A stretch of DNA of 64,000 nucleotides from Photobacterium profundum SS9 (GCF_000196255.1 NC_006371.1:1977595-2041594); one strand, 5' to 3'; positions 19,483 through 29,126 are shown, counted from the first letter of the stretch. Numbers and translations: made by a program. Notes: generated by a model not told the origin, from the letters alone.

Positions 19483-19484
19483 GT

Positions 19485-20357
19485 TCACGCCCCCATCTTC
19501 GCTTCAATCAACGCCCACCAGCGGTTTAAACTTGGTTCATCCGCTAAATCAATAAAGGTAAATTCAATACCGTACTTACGCCATTCCGTAATCAATGACA
19601 TGATGTGCACAGAATCCAGCCCGTAATCAATCAGATTTTCATCCGGATCAAACGCGTCTTCTTCCTCATCAATGAAGGTAAGCAACTGGCTCAGAAGGCC
19701 TACCTTCGTCAAGATTGGTTGCGTGGCTACCGTTCCGATAATTTCAGCAGTACTGACCACTTTTCCGCAGCGAGTCGCCACATATTTCAACACCATTTCA
19801 TGCTCTTCTAGCGAGAAATCAGCAATTGCATCCCCGACCATAAATGGCTTGACATCCCGCATGAAGGCATCGACAGCCGTCATCAAGCACCCGATATGAC
19901 CGTAAATACCACAAATAACGAGCTGATCTTTACCCAACTCTTTAAGCATGTGCTCCAGCGGCGAACGTTGAAATGCTGAATAACGCCACTTGTCCAACAC
20001 AGTGTCATTACTTTTTGGGGTTAGCTCAGCAACGACTTTCTGCAACTCTGGCGAGCGGTTCAACCCAGGCCCCCACATATCATTGAGCAATGCACGATCT
20101 GCCATGTTTTGCTCTTTGGGCTGCGCGGTGTAAATCACGGGGATACCTTGTGCTTCACAAAACTGTTTAAGGGCGACTATCTTGCTAAGTAATGTTTGAA
20201 TTAACGCGCTGTCTTTATCGTAAAAGCTGACAAAGTATTCCTGCATATCATGAATTAGGAGTGCTGCTTTTTCTGGTTCAAACGCCCATGTCACTTTATT
20301 GGTTGGGAATTGTTCAGCTGAAGGCATGGAATATGTAGACAAAGATGGAATAGCCAT
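19485..20357 (-). CDS. entB: Isochorismatase with aryl carrier domain (EntB/AmoB)
   Basis: Bifunctional 290-residue protein. The N-terminal isochorismatase (LLIHDMQEYFV, GIYGHIGCLMTAVDAFMRD) hydrolyses isochorismate to 2,3-dihydro-DHB. The C-terminal aryl carrier (about residues 215-290) has the phosphopantetheine serine in DYGLDSVHIMSL. Length matches EntB (about 285). It starts two bases after the entE-like stop and ends just before the NRPS start, so it lies in one tightly coupled operon. The carrier should be primed by the EntD-like transferase encoded at 26.9-27.6 kb. Confidence 0.96.
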   Translation of the reverse strand: MAIPSLSTYSMPSAEQFPTNKVTWAFEPEKAALLIHDMQEYFVSFYDKDSALIQTLLSKIVALKQFCEAQGIPVIYTAQPKEQNMADRALLNDMWGPGLNRSPELQKVVAELTPKSNDTVLDKWRYSAFQRSPLEHMLKELGKDQLVICGIYGHIGCLMTAVDAFMRDVKPFMVGDAIADFSLEEHEMVLKYVATRCGKVVSTAEIIGTVATQPILTKVGLLSQLLTFIDEEEDAFDPDENLIDYGLDSVHIMSLITEWRKYGIEFTFIDLADEPSLNRWWALIEAKMGA

Positions 20358-20359
20358 GA

Positions 20360-22015
20360 TTAAACGTCCTTTTCTTTTTTAATTATTAATGTCTGTTGAA
20401 TGGTCTGACGTAACTGTTTTTTATCGACTTTCCCGACTGGGGTCATTGGTAAGTGAGCAACAAACTCAACACGGTCGGGCAACTTATATTCCGCAACGCC
20501 TCGGGCACGAAGATGTTTACGAAGGGTGATGGCTTTTAATGCCGGATTAGTCGTAATCACAAAGGCACAGCTTTTCTCTCCCATTACGGTATCTGGCATC
20601 GAGACCAAGGCTGCGTTAGTAACCGCCTCGTGGGCTAATAATTGATTTTCGACTTCTTCAGCCGCAATTTTTTCGCCACCACGGTTGATCTGATCTTTAT
20701 CGCGCCCCACCACAATCAAGTAGCCCGTAGTAGTACGTTTCACTATATCGCCAGAAAGGTAAAAGCCATCGGCATCAAAAGCACTCGCATTATGGGCTGG
20801 GCTATTGAAGTAGCCGCGGAAGGTATACGGACCACGTGTAAGTAACGCTCCCGCTATGCCGTCAGGCACTTCATTACCATGTTCATCAACAATTTTAATT
20901 TCATCATCGTTACTGATTGGACGACCTTGGGTATTGAACACGTGCCAGCTGTCATCATCGAATCGGGTGTAATTCACCAAGCCCTCGGCCATACCAAATA
21001 CTTGCTGTAACTGGCACCCTAAAACGGGAGTGATCTGCTTCGCTAACGATTCGCTCAAACGTGCTCCACCCACTTGCAACACATTCAAGCTGACAAGGTG
21101 ATGTTTATAATCACTCGCCGCTTGCAACCACAATGTTACTGCGGGGGGAACCAAAGCCGTCATGGTTACGCGATGTTGGTGAATTAATGGAAAACAGCTC
21201 ATGGCACTAGGATCTGTAGCCAACACCACAGTACCGCCGACATAAAACACACCAAATGCCCCTGGCGAACTAAGCGAGAAATTATGCGGTGCAGGCAATG
21301 CGCACAAATACACGGTATCGCTATCTAATTGACAAATTTCAGCGCTGGCACGGACACTGTAATAGTAGTCATTGTGCGTTCGCGGAATCAGTTTTGGAGT
21401 GCCTGTACTGCCACCGGAGAGTTGAAAGAAAGCCACTTCTGAAGTGGGGGTAGATGTGAATTCAACTGCCTTCTTGTTTGGCGCTTCCTGCTGAGCCATC
21501 AATAGCTCTGTTATTGACGTACCAAATGTTGCTTCACCTTCAACTAACCAGTGACGAATCGTCGGCGTATCAGCATTTAATTCAGAAACAAAACGATCGT
21601 CATGAAACAGTTGATGGCCGTTAGAAACAACCATCAATGCGGGCTGTACTTGTTCTATATAAGCACGCAGTTCAAGCTGTTTATGATTAAATAGCGCATT
21701 GACGGGAACGATGCCAACTTTCAATAGAGCAAGAAAAACGATATAAAATTCAGCCACATTCGGTAACTGCACAACAGCAGTTTCACCCGCTTGAAAACCT
21801 TGAGCCTGCAAATGATGGGCTAGTATATTCGACAAGCAATTAAGCTCGGCATAGCTAAACTGACGCTGGTGACAAATTAATGCAGTACGTGACGCAGACG
21901 TTGAATCAGCACAATGGCGCGCCACAATATCGGTCAGCGGTAAGTCAATCCAATACCCTTTTTCAATATATCGTTCAGTAAATTCAGCAGGCCAAGGGGT
22001 AAACGGAATAGTCAT
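20360..22015 (-). CDS. entE: 2,3-dihydroxybenzoate-AMP ligase (EntE/AmoE)
   Basis: Stand-alone adenylating enzyme that activates 2,3-DHB and loads it on the EntB aryl carrier. ANL-family motifs are [16 protein letters not shown] (about residue 200), [14 protein letters not shown], the YLSGDIVKR region, [20 protein letters not shown] and the terminal lysine in [11 protein letters not shown]. The 551 residues fit EntE/DhbE. Its ATG overlaps the isochorismate synthase stop as ATGA. Confidence 0.96.
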   Translation of the reverse strand: MTIPFTPWPAEFTERYIEKGYWIDLPLTDIVARHCADSTSASRTALICHQRQFSYAELNCLSNILAHHLQAQGFQAGETAVVQLPNVAEFYIVFLALLKVGIVPVNALFNHKQLELRAYIEQVQPALMVVSNGHQLFHDDRFVSELNADTPTIRHWLVEGEATFGTSITELLMAQQEAPNKKAVEFTSTPTSEVAFFQLSGGSTGTPKLIPRTHNDYYYSVRASAEICQLDSDTVYLCALPAPHNFSLSSPGAFGVFYVGGTVVLATDPSAMSCFPLIHQHRVTMTALVPPAVTLWLQAASDYKHHLVSLNVLQVGGARLSESLAKQITPVLGCQLQQVFGMAEGLVNYTRFDDDSWHVFNTQGRPISNDDEIKIVDEHGNEVPDGIAGALLTRGPYTFRGYFNSPAHNASAFDADGFYLSGDIVKRTTTGYLIVVGRDKDQINRGGEKIAAEEVENQLLAHEAVTNAALVSMPDTVMGEKSCAFVITTNPALKAITLRKHLRARGVAEYKLPDRVEFVAHLPMTPVGKVDKKQLRQTIQQTLIIKKEKDV

Positions 22016-23211
22016 GCTGATTCCTTACTTTTCAGTCCAAAAGCATTAAGCATGGTACCCAGTTTGGCCTCCGTTTCCGCCCATTCCGATTGCGGACACG
22101 ACGCATCGACAATGCCAGCACCTGCAAATAAACTCACTGTGTTATTCAATACTTTTCCGCACCTAATGGTCACAGCCCATTCCCCATTACCCTCTGCATC
22201 ACACCAACCCACCATGCCGCTGAACATACCGCGTTCAAACGACTCCAGTTCATTAATTGCACAGCGTGATAAATCAAACGGAAAGCCACACACCGCAGGT
22301 GTTGGATGCAACAAGCAGGCAAGCTGCAATGCACTGGTAGAAGGCGATTTTAATGTGCCTGAAATCTTAGTCGATAAGTGCCACATAGCAGGAGTATTGA
22401 TCAACAATGGGTCATCCGGCACATGCAACTCAACACAATGAGGAGCCAAGAGTCGTTGAATTTCATCGATAACCAAACGGTGTTCGTAGCGATCTTTCGT
22501 GGATGCCAACAAAGCCTGACTCACGCGTAATTCATCAGCTTCAGTTTGTTGGCGTTTAGCCGATCCCGCTAAAGGATTTGACGACAACTGTTGCCCCTGC
22601 TTACGAATAAGTAATTCAGGGCTGGCCCCTAATAAAATCGAACCGTCCGCTTGTGGAATAGAGAAATGATAACCCGTGGGATTTTGTGCCATCAAACGTC
22701 TCAGCACATACTCGGGAGAAATATTGCCATCCAATTCAAGATTTAACACACGCGATAACACGGCTTTTTCAAGGCTAGTAGACTGAAACTTCTCCACTAC
22801 TTGAGCGACAGCCGATTTAAACGAATGTTCATTGGGAACACTCCGAGCTGAAAGCACTTCAACCGCAGGAGGTGTAAATGAAATAGTCGGTGTCGCATGT
22901 TGAAAAGCATGTCTATCAATAAACTTAAAAGCCGTCGGTACATACAAACAAGATGGTTGATTCACATCAAAAGGAATAGAACCGATAATTATCGGGTTAT
23001 TAATTCCTTTTTGTTTTTCTAATAAAAAAGCTCGTTGAATTGCCCGCTGAAATAAACTGTTATTGTCATCACCATCAATAGCAGGTTGTATAATCGTTTG
23101 ATTAATACCAGATGCCATTAAACTACGGTGTTCAGATGTAAATATAAATTCTGTTTTTGGTGAGAATGATGCAAAACTAAAAGTTAACGTCTCACTTTGC
23201 GTTCGTTGCAT
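22012..23211 (-). CDS. entC: Isochorismate synthase (EntC/AmoC)
   Basis: Converts chorismate to isochorismate, the first committed step to 2,3-DHB. The chorismate-binding core is visible in [20 protein letters not shown], the STKISGTL and [10 protein letters not shown] segments, and [21 protein letters not shown] near the C-terminus. Length 399 matches EntC/DhbC. GGGAG lies seven bases before the ATG. It is the first gene of the seven-gene biosynthetic operon, behind a good Fur box at 23340-23358. Confidence 0.95.
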   Translation of the reverse strand: MQRTQSETLTFSFASFSPKTEFIFTSEHRSLMASGINQTIIQPAIDGDDNNSLFQRAIQRAFLLEKQKGINNPIIIGSIPFDVNQPSCLYVPTAFKFIDRHAFQHATPTISFTPPAVEVLSARSVPNEHSFKSAVAQVVEKFQSTSLEKAVLSRVLNLELDGNISPEYVLRRLMAQNPTGYHFSIPQADGSILLGASPELLIRKQGQQLSSNPLAGSAKRQQTEADELRVSQALLASTKDRYEHRLVIDEIQRLLAPHCVELHVPDDPLLINTPAMWHLSTKISGTLKSPSTSALQLACLLHPTPAVCGFPFDLSRCAINELESFERGMFSGMVGWCDAEGNGEWAVTIRCGKVLNNTVSLFAGAGIVDASCPQSEWAETEAKLGTMLNAFGLKSKESA

Positions 23212-23339
23212 GACACAACTCCCTATTTACGCAAATGGTATGAAATAATTCGCGATGAAAATATTTCACATAGTTAATATCTTTATTATTCCAGCCGTAA
23301 CAGCTGATCCTGCATCACATAGCAACTAGTGTTTTTTAT

Positions 23340-23358
23340 TATTATGATTAGCATTATT
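23340..23358 (-). promoter_or_regulatory. Fur box of the biosynthetic operon
   Basis: On the minus strand AATAATGCTAATCATAATA matches the 19-base Fur consensus GATAATGATAATCATTATC at 15 positions. It lies about 130 bases before the isochorismate synthase start and should place the operon under iron repression. Confidence 0.75.
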
Positions 23359-23383
23359 TATAGCATTGATATTCACCATAAAT

Positions 23384-23410
23384 AATAAGGGCTAGACGTC
23401 AGCCCTTATT
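23384..23410 (-). terminator. Hairpin after the receptor gene
   Basis: AATAAGGGCT and AGCCCTTATT form a perfect ten-base-pair stem with a seven-base loop, just downstream of the receptor stop. The U-tract on the minus strand is weak, so this is a probable rather than certain terminator. Confidence 0.6.
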
Positions 23411-23444
23411 GTTATATTTTTATAAACATGGTTAACAATAGTTA

Positions 23445-25388
23445 TTAGAAGGCGTAAGAGGCACCCGCATAGATAGTACGGCTCTTCATGATGTAATCAT
23501 ACTTCACTGCCGCATCATCACGTTTTTCATCAGTAAGATTAGTTACCCCTAATTTTAGGTTTAGGTTTTTAACCGCTTCATACTGTGCGCCTAAATCAAA
23601 TGTGCCATAGCCATCAGATTTTTCATCAGTACGCACATACTGCTCACCGGTGTATTGGTAAGACACATAGGTGTATACGTTTTCTAGCATTTGCCAATCC
23701 ACTTGAACATTTGCCGTATTTTTCGGCGTCAATGTCAGCTCTTTGTCTGTCGTCTTGTCTTTAGCATCGGTATACATATAGTTCGCCGACAGGCTCACAG
23801 TATCAGTAACATCAAACCAACCAGACAGTTCTGCACCACGAACTTGCGCTTCTTGCACGTTAAAGTACGTCAGCTCTGTCTTCACGCGATCCCAGCTCTC
23901 TGCTTGGATCATGTCATCAATCTCATTATTAAACGCTGTTACTGTAGCGCCCCAGCTATCTGCTTTATAGCCCGTTGAAAGCTCATAACTAACTGCTGTT
24001 TCAGCTTTCAAGTCAGGATTACCCACTACGGAACACGCACCACGGCAGGCAAGCACAGCGTATGAATCACTGTATTGATTCAAGCTCGGTGCTTTAAAGG
24101 CTTTACCCACGCCCCCTTTCACAACCCAATTCTCTGTAATACTATAAACCGCATAAGCACGTGGACTGAACTCACCACCGTAAACTTCATGGTCATCAAA
24201 TCGGCCGCCCAAAGTAACGGCCAAATCACCAATTTCAAATTCATCCTGCAGGTAAATTGCTGATTGGCTGTAATCTTCCGATCCTTTAGACAGTGTCAGG
24301 TTATTCTTCAGGTCGGTAACACGGTACTCCGCACCGCCCGTCAGCAAGTGTGAACCCACATAACCAGACAGCTGGCCATCAAGTGTATTATTAGTCTGTG
24401 TAATATCACCCACACCCTTATTCAGGCCTGAGTCATCTTTTAAATCAGAATTTTCGTAGTTATATCGAACACGGGAATCAAATTTTGACCAGTAACCGTT
24501 ATGGGTTAATGTGGCATTAATACGTTCAAGTTTCTGAACGTTATTCACCGCCGTTCCCCAGTTGTTCCAATCAGCATCACGATCGTCTTTACTATAAATA
24601 ACGTCAAGATCAATATCTTGCTGATCAGTTGCCAGCCATTTTAAGCTAGAGAAGATATTCAGTTCATCACGCTCTTCCAGAACGTCAGAATCGGGATTTA
24701 ACGATTGGTCAGTACGCCACGCATCGCGAGAGCTTTGTTCGATAATGATGTTACCCAGTAATGTATCTGGTATCAGAGAACCGCCAGCATACACATTCCA
24801 TTTGTGTACATCACCACCGCTACCTTCCGTAGGGCCTTCGTATTGATAACCCACCGCACCTTCTGTTTGTTCTGTCGGTTGGCGGAGAATCACGTTCACT
24901 ACACCACCCAGAGCATCAGCACCATAAAGTGATGACATGGGGCCACGAATGACTTCAATGCGCTCAACCGCAGACATTGGGATACTTGAAAGATCAAAAT
25001 CATTACCGTACGACGATGTCAGCGCATCGCGGGAACTCGTACGTTTACCGTTGATCAACAGCAGAGTGTAATCAGAATCCAAGCCACGGATTTTAATCTC
25101 ATTACGACCATAAGGCGTACCTGAGTTAATATTAATGCCCGGTAACCTCTTCACAGCTTCTGCCACATCATTTACCACTAATTTGTCCAATTCCTCACGC
25201 GTAATATAAGAAACAGATGCTGGAGCAGTAAGTTCTGGATGCTTAGTTTGTGACGCTGTAATGACCATAACATCATCAGTAGTTGCAGTGTCTGCCATTA
25301 CCATTGAAGAAGATAATAGGCCAATAGCCATAAACGCTTTATTTAACTGAGTTAGCGCAAAACGGCTATCTCCCTGATGCTGTAACAT
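23445..25388 (-). CDS. TonB-dependent ferric-siderophore outer-membrane receptor
   Basis: Outer-membrane beta-barrel with N-terminal plug. It shows a signal peptide (hydrophobic stretch ending SSSMVMA), a TonB box DDVMVITA just after cleavage, plug motifs (RLPGININSGTPYGRNEIKIRG, IEVIRGPMSSLYGADALGGVVNVI) and a C-terminal strand ending in aromatic YAGASYAF. Length of about 647 fits catechol receptors such as IrgA, FetA or CirA. ATG 25388 follows GGAG by seven bases; a GTG lies six bases upstream. It has its own Fur-controlled promoter and lies directly upstream of the biosynthetic operon, so it probably takes the product made here. Confidence 0.93.
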   Translation of the reverse strand: MLQHQGDSRFALTQLNKAFMAIGLLSSSMVMADTATTDDVMVITASQTKHPELTAPASVSYITREELDKLVVNDVAEAVKRLPGININSGTPYGRNEIKIRGLDSDYTLLLINGKRTSSRDALTSSYGNDFDLSSIPMSAVERIEVIRGPMSSLYGADALGGVVNVILRQPTEQTEGAVGYQYEGPTEGSGGDVHKWNVYAGGSLIPDTLLGNIIIEQSSRDAWRTDQSLNPDSDVLEERDELNIFSSLKWLATDQQDIDLDVIYSKDDRDADWNNWGTAVNNVQKLERINATLTHNGYWSKFDSRVRYNYENSDLKDDSGLNKGVGDITQTNNTLDGQLSGYVGSHLLTGGAEYRVTDLKNNLTLSKGSEDYSQSAIYLQDEFEIGDLAVTLGGRFDDHEVYGGEFSPRAYAVYSITENWVVKGGVGKAFKAPSLNQYSDSYAVLACRGACSVVGNPDLKAETAVSYELSTGYKADSWGATVTAFNNEIDDMIQAESWDRVKTELTYFNVQEAQVRGAELSGWFDVTDTVSLSANYMYTDAKDKTTDKELTLTPKNTANVQVDWQMLENVYTYVSYQYTGEQYVRTDEKSDGYGTFDLGAQYEAVKNLNLKLGVTNLTDEKRDDAAVKYDYIMKSRTIYAGASYAF

Positions 25389-25417
25389 TTTCACACTCCA
25401 TTACGAATAATGGTGCG

Positions 25418-25436
25418 AATGATAATTATTATCGTT
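25418..25436 (-). promoter_or_regulatory. Fur box of the receptor gene
   Basis: The strongest Fur match in the window: TGATAATTATTATCG fits the 7-1-7 consensus at all but one position. It lies about 35 bases upstream of the receptor start. Confidence 0.85.
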
Positions 25437-25588
25437 ATCCCCGTCAATAGTACATTTGAAATATTATATTTTAAACCAAGACATTGATCGCACTTATAGG
25501 TCAAAGCGTTACCATTTCTCTTTGCATAAGCTATAAATCAACCGTAAATTATTTTGTTATATTAAAAAACAATAACTTATAACCACAA

Positions 25589-26812
25589 TCATAATTGAAG
25601 GGCTGTCTGTTGGCGTCGTGTAAGCAAGTTCATTAGAATATTTACCATGAATGGCACCATCAGCGCACAGCCAATAGTGACCATGGCTAAAGTTTCAATC
25701 CCAATTAAACGCCCAGCAGAATCTGATATTAAATAAAGCGATGAAACGGCACTCGCAAGGCCAGCCGCCACGTTCGAAAACGTTCCTTGGTAAGACATAA
25801 AGGCTGCTCGTTGATGAGGCAGTGGAACGCGCGACGTTATTGCCGAAACAGATGCACTTCTGGCTGAACTCGACGCCATGAACAAAGTAAACACAACATA
25901 TAACGGCCAACTTCCTTGCCATAAAAACCCTATGAGCGTTACTACTGCCACCAAAATACTAGTTACCCATACTGTCTGCGTGATCCAGCCCTTATCCAAC
26001 ATCTGCCCACAAAGCCGCATCGAAAAAATACTCGCTACACCGCCGAGTAAATACAACACACTGATTTGTTCTCGTGGAAAATGAAGGTTAAATTGGAAAA
26101 AAGTGGAGAGATTTGGAACCAGCAAGAAATGCCCAAACATACTAATGCCTACAATACTCAATGCAGACATAAAAACAGGGCTTGTGATCATTTCCGTTAT
26201 TCCGACTGAAGAAGATTGTTGCTTATCATCCACGACCTTATGCCCTACCATCGATGGGAAATACCAATAACTAAGCAGAGAAAAGCCGACTCCTATACTA
26301 CCAAAAAGGAAGAAAGTAACTTGCCATGAGTAATGGGCAGATAATTCTAATGAAACCGGCACAATTATAATGGCTGCCAATGAAAAACCACTGGCAACAA
26401 ACGCAATGGCTTTTCCTCGTTCCTTTACTTCTGTAATATCAATGACAGACGCCATCGTTAAACCACTTATTGGCCCAGCAAAGCATCCTGCTAAAACAAA
26501 CAAAAATAATAATTCATTCTGCGTTGTTGAGAAACCACATATAATAATAATGACCGAACGAACCGATAAAAATAATATTAATGCAGACTTACGATCATAC
26601 CTGTCTAAATAAGGAGCAAGAAAAAAACCTACTACTGCAGAAGCAAATGTTGCTCCTCCACTAATATAACCAATATGTTCAGATTGCATATTCAGATGTT
26701 TCACAAAATCCGCACCTAATGGCATAACCATCATTAATGTACCGATTGATAACATATTAATAAGTAGTGCAAGGCGCAAAACACGAGATTTGGTTTTTAA
26801 GTGATCGTCCAT
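25589..26812 (-). CDS. MFS transporter, probable siderophore exporter
   Basis: About 12 hydrophobic segments and the MFS loop motif (DRYDRKSAL between segments 2 and 3) identify a drug/metabolite-type MFS permease. Location between the receptor and phosphopantetheinyl transferase genes, behind a Fur box, suggests siderophore export in the manner of EntS; this is inference from context. The frame extends to a TTG at 26866 and an ATG at 26857, but the Fur box at 26876-26890 leaves almost no leader for those starts. I prefer ATG 26812 (407 residues), although none of the starts has a clear Shine-Dalgarno. Confidence 0.85.
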   Translation of the reverse strand: MDDHLKTKSRVLRLALLINMLSIGTLMMVMPLGADFVKHLNMQSEHIGYISGGATFASAVVGFFLAPYLDRYDRKSALILFLSVRSVIIIICGFSTTQNELLFLFVLAGCFAGPISGLTMASVIDITEVKERGKAIAFVASGFSLAAIIIVPVSLELSAHYSWQVTFFLFGSIGVGFSLLSYWYFPSMVGHKVVDDKQQSSSVGITEMITSPVFMSALSIVGISMFGHFLLVPNLSTFFQFNLHFPREQISVLYLLGGVASIFSMRLCGQMLDKGWITQTVWVTSILVAVVTLIGFLWQGSWPLYVVFTLFMASSSARSASVSAITSRVPLPHQRAAFMSYQGTFSNVAAGLASAVSSLYLISDSAGRLIGIETLAMVTIGCALMVPFMVNILMNLLTRRQQTALQL

Positions 26813-26875
26813 GATAAGGCATTCTAAAGAGAGGGAACGCTGAGTGTAACCATTCATTGCAATCAAAACAACGAA

Positions 26876-26890
26876 TAAGAATCATTATCA
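26876..26890 (-). promoter_or_regulatory. Fur box upstream of MFS exporter
   Basis: Minus strand TGATAATGATTCTTA matches the 7-1-7 Fur consensus at 12 of 14 positions. It lies in the short gap between the PPTase stop and the MFS start, giving the exporter its own iron-regulated promoter. Confidence 0.75.
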
Positions 26891-26896
26891 ATAAAT

Positions 26897-27589
26897 TCAA
26901 CTCTGAGTGAATGTTCTTACCATCATATTTTGTTTATAGATTTGAACGGTAAATTTACAACCTGCAGATAGTGTTGATGTAAGTGTTCTCTTGAGCATAA
27001 TCGTTAAATTATCTCGTTCCATCGCAATAACTTCAGCATCCAAAAAATCAAAGTACGCACGAACCTGAGGAAACAGAGCTTTAAATAAGCTCTCTTTGGC
27101 CGAAAATATCACCGTTAGTCCTGTAGAAAAATCCACATAGTGCTTTGTGAGCAGGGCTTGTTCTGCCTCATTAATAATTGTTTTTTTGATAGACGTGGCA
27201 GTACTGTCTGTTAAGCACTGTTCAATATCGATACCAATCCCTTGCTCAGGTAAATCACACTGGCTTAAAACACAAATCGCCTTATTACTACTATGACTAA
27301 TCGATCCGATCATTCCTTTTGGCCATAACGGTGCACGATGCTGACTGATCCCAACATCAGCTTCAGTACCTCCTAAGGCTGAGAGGCAGCGCTTCGCCAA
27401 ATAACGTCCTGCCACGTACTCTGCCTGACGTTTTTTCACCGCGCTGTGCAATGTTTCCGGCAAAATTATCCCAAGCTGTCGAGGGGCTTCTATTGTATAT
27501 AGTTCGGGATCAAATTCGCATTGAAAACACACACCTGAAAAATCTGGTAAAACAACAGGTATCACTTGCGAAATATAAGGGGGATTCAT
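26897..27589 (-). CDS. entD: 4'-phosphopantetheinyl transferase (EntD-like)
   Basis: Sfp/EntD-type enzyme that attaches phosphopantetheine to carrier domains. Diagnostic motifs are GIGIDIEQC (about residue 120, Mg-binding) and FSAKESLFKALFP (about residue 165). The 230 residues match EntD/AngD/VibD. It is needed to prime the aryl carrier and the NRPS carriers of this locus. It is the outermost gene of the siderophore locus; beyond it lie about 130 bases with two small palindromes (GTCTCTGAGAC and GCTCAGTGCTGAGC), then an IS element. Confidence 0.94.
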   Translation of the reverse strand: MNPPYISQVIPVVLPDFSGVCFQCEFDPELYTIEAPRQLGIILPETLHSAVKKRQAEYVAGRYLAKRCLSALGGTEADVGISQHRAPLWPKGMIGSISHSSNKAICVLSQCDLPEQGIGIDIEQCLTDSTATSIKKTIINEAEQALLTKHYVDFSTGLTVIFSAKESLFKALFPQVRAYFDFLDAEVIAMERDNLTIMLKRTLTSTLSAGCKFTVQIYKQNMMVRTFTQS

Positions 27590-27782
27590 ATTTATTGAGG
27601 TTTCCGTTTCTCAGAGCTCGTCATCATAACAAGGGAAGGACACCACTTTCCACCTACAGTTTAAGTCTCTGAGACTCGACGCTCAGTGCTGAGCTCAATA
27701 GGTTAATTTAAGATAGGTATTATACCATTCTAGTTAAATATATGATCTAATTGAGGCTATCTACTTTGTCTGAGTTATTGCC

Positions 27783-28271
27783 ATGGATAGCCTTAATAAT
27801 ATCGACTTTAAATCCCTTGCCAGCAAACAAACATCTATCCAGATGAAAATGCGCTTTTTGGCACTGGCTCACTTCCAAGATGGTCATTCTCGTACTCAAA
27901 TTGCTAAGTACCTAAAGGTAAGTCGTACCAGTGTAAACAAATGGATTCAGGTTTTTCTTGAAGAGGGACTCGACGGATTAAGGGAAAAACCTCGTACCGG
28001 ACGCCCTTCTTTTCTCTCTCATCAAGAAAAGCAACAGCTAGCCAAGTACATTGAAGAGAACGCGGCTAAACCTGATGGTGGCAGACTCACCGGTCATGAT
28101 ATTCATGACTACATCACGCAGATATTTGGCAAAGCATACCACCCAGACTACATCTATATATTGCTCAAAAAAATGGGCTTTTCATGGATAACCTCTCGCT
28201 CAAAGCACCCTAAGCAGTGCGATAAAATCCAAGAGGATTTTAAAAAAATTCAAAATAGAAACGATCCTTAA
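27783..28271 (+). CDS. IS630 transposase, N-terminal frame (helix-turn-helix)
   Basis: The 162 residues contain the DNA-binding half of an IS630 transposase: a helix-turn-helix around GHSRTQIAKYLKVSRTSVNKW, then a winged-helix region (KPRTGRPSFLS to HDIHDYITQIFGKAYHPDY). It ends shortly after a T4A7 run (about 28238-28248). The catalytic half continues in the +1 frame. It could be made alone as a DNA-binding regulator or fused by slippage. Confidence 0.85.
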   Translation: MDSLNNIDFKSLASKQTSIQMKMRFLALAHFQDGHSRTQIAKYLKVSRTSVNKWIQVFLEEGLDGLREKPRTGRPSFLSHQEKQQLAKYIEENAAKPDGGRLTGHDIHDYITQIFGKAYHPDYIYILLKKMGFSWITSRSKHPKQCDKIQEDFKKIQNRNDP

Positions 28272-28818
28272 GATCCCTGGTCACATAGGGCTTGAGAGTG
28301 TTGATGTTTGGTTTCAAGATGAAGCACGATTCGGCCAACAGAACACCACAACAAGGGTTTGGGCAAAGACAGGAACGCGTCCGCGCGTCATCAAACAGCA
28401 GCAGTTTGAATATGCGTATCTCTTTGGTTCTGTTTGTCCTAGCCGAGGCATTGGAGAAGCCATCGTTGTTCCTTGGAGCAATAAAGATGCGATGAAACTG
28501 CATCTTCAGCAAGTATCAAGTGCGACAGAAAAAGGCAGGCATGCCGTTGTGATAATGGATGGTGCAGGATGGCATACCGAAGACACCGCACATAGTTTTC
28601 ATAATATCAGTATCATAAAGCTTCCTCCCTATTCACCAGAGCTCAATTCAATAGAACAAGTTTGGAGTTGGATGAGGCAACACCATTTAGCGAACCAAGC
28701 TTTTAAAGATTATGATGAGATTCTTGATAAGGTGTGCAGTGCTTGGAATAGCTTTCTCAGTGACACGAAAAGAGTCGCGAGAATGTGCGCGAGAAGCTGG
28801 ACTAGACTGACCAGTTAA
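28249..28818 (+). CDS. IS630 transposase, C-terminal catalytic frame (DDE)
   Basis: This frame opens at the A7 run and has no obvious start of its own. It carries the catalytic triad: WFQDEARFG (first Asp), VIMDGAGWH (second Asp) and PYSPELNSIEQVWSWMR (Glu). Joining it to the upstream frame needs one +1 shift at A7, which would rebuild an ordinary IS630 protein of about 350 residues. Either the run is a natural slippage site or this copy has lost a base. An internal ATG at 28492 lies after the first Asp, so a product from there would be inactive. Confidence 0.8.
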   Translation, partial: FKIETILKIPGHIGLESVDVWFQDEARFGQQNTTTRVWAKTGTRPRVIKQQQFEYAYLFGSVCPSRGIGEAIVVPWSNKDAMKLHLQQVSSATEKGRHAVVIMDGAGWHTEDTAHSFHNISIIKLPPYSPELNSIEQVWSWMRQHHLANQAFKDYDEILDKVCSAWNSFLSDTKRVARMCARSWTRLTS

Positions 28819-28863
28819 TTAGCTAGAATGGTATTATTCAAGTTTTACATATTTAGCAGATAC

Positions 28864-28896
28864 AAAAAAGCCTCAGCATTTCTGCTGAGGCTTTTT
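28864..28896 (-). terminator. rRNA operon terminator
   Basis: A perfect stem AAAAAGCCTCAGCA / TGCTGAGGCTTTTT with a TTTC loop, immediately downstream of tRNA-Trp on the minus strand. Confidence 0.93.
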
Positions 28897-28904
28897 CATT
28901 TGTA

Positions 28905-28981
28905 TGGCAGGGGTGGAGAGATTCGAACTCCCAACACGCGGATTTGGAATCCGCTGCTCTGCCAGTTGGAGCTACACCCCT
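28905..28981 (-). tRNA. tRNA-Trp (CCA)
   Basis: A 77-base cloverleaf including encoded CCA. Acceptor AGGGGTG pairs with CACCCCT, the anticodon loop reads ATTCCAAAT, and the T arm contains GTTCGAATC. Last gene of the rRNA operon. Confidence 0.97.
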
Positions 28982-29017
28982 GTAGTTATTTTAAAGACTT
29001 AACTTTGTCTTAATAAA

Positions 29018-29094
29018 TGGCGGAGTGGACGGGACTCGAACCCGCGACCCCCGGCGTGACAGGCCGGTATTCTAACCAACTGAACTACCACTCC
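29018..29094 (-). tRNA. tRNA-Asp (GTC)
   Basis: A 77-base cloverleaf with encoded CCA. Acceptor GGAGTGG pairs with CCACTCC, and the anticodon loop CCTGTCACG gives GTC. It lies distal to the second 5S gene in the same operon. Confidence 0.97.
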
Positions 29095-29126
29095 GCAGTG
29101 TCTATTCAGCATTTAAGCAATTGGGA

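Larger units (their letters stand above)
27722..28834 (+). mobile_element. IS630-family insertion sequence
   Basis: Both ends carry the imperfect inverted repeat ATACCATTCTAG(T/C)TAA: 27722 inward, and the complement ending at 28834. Between them lies a transposase split into two overlapping frames. Size of about 1.1 kb fits IS630. A clean TA target duplication is not obvious, so the outer bases are uncertain by a few positions. Confidence 0.85.

Noticed and set aside
27660..27695. Two small palindromes (GTCTCTGAGAC, GCTCAGTGCTGAGC) upstream of the PPTase gene
   Set aside because: Too short and lacking T-runs to call terminators; no known operator recognised.
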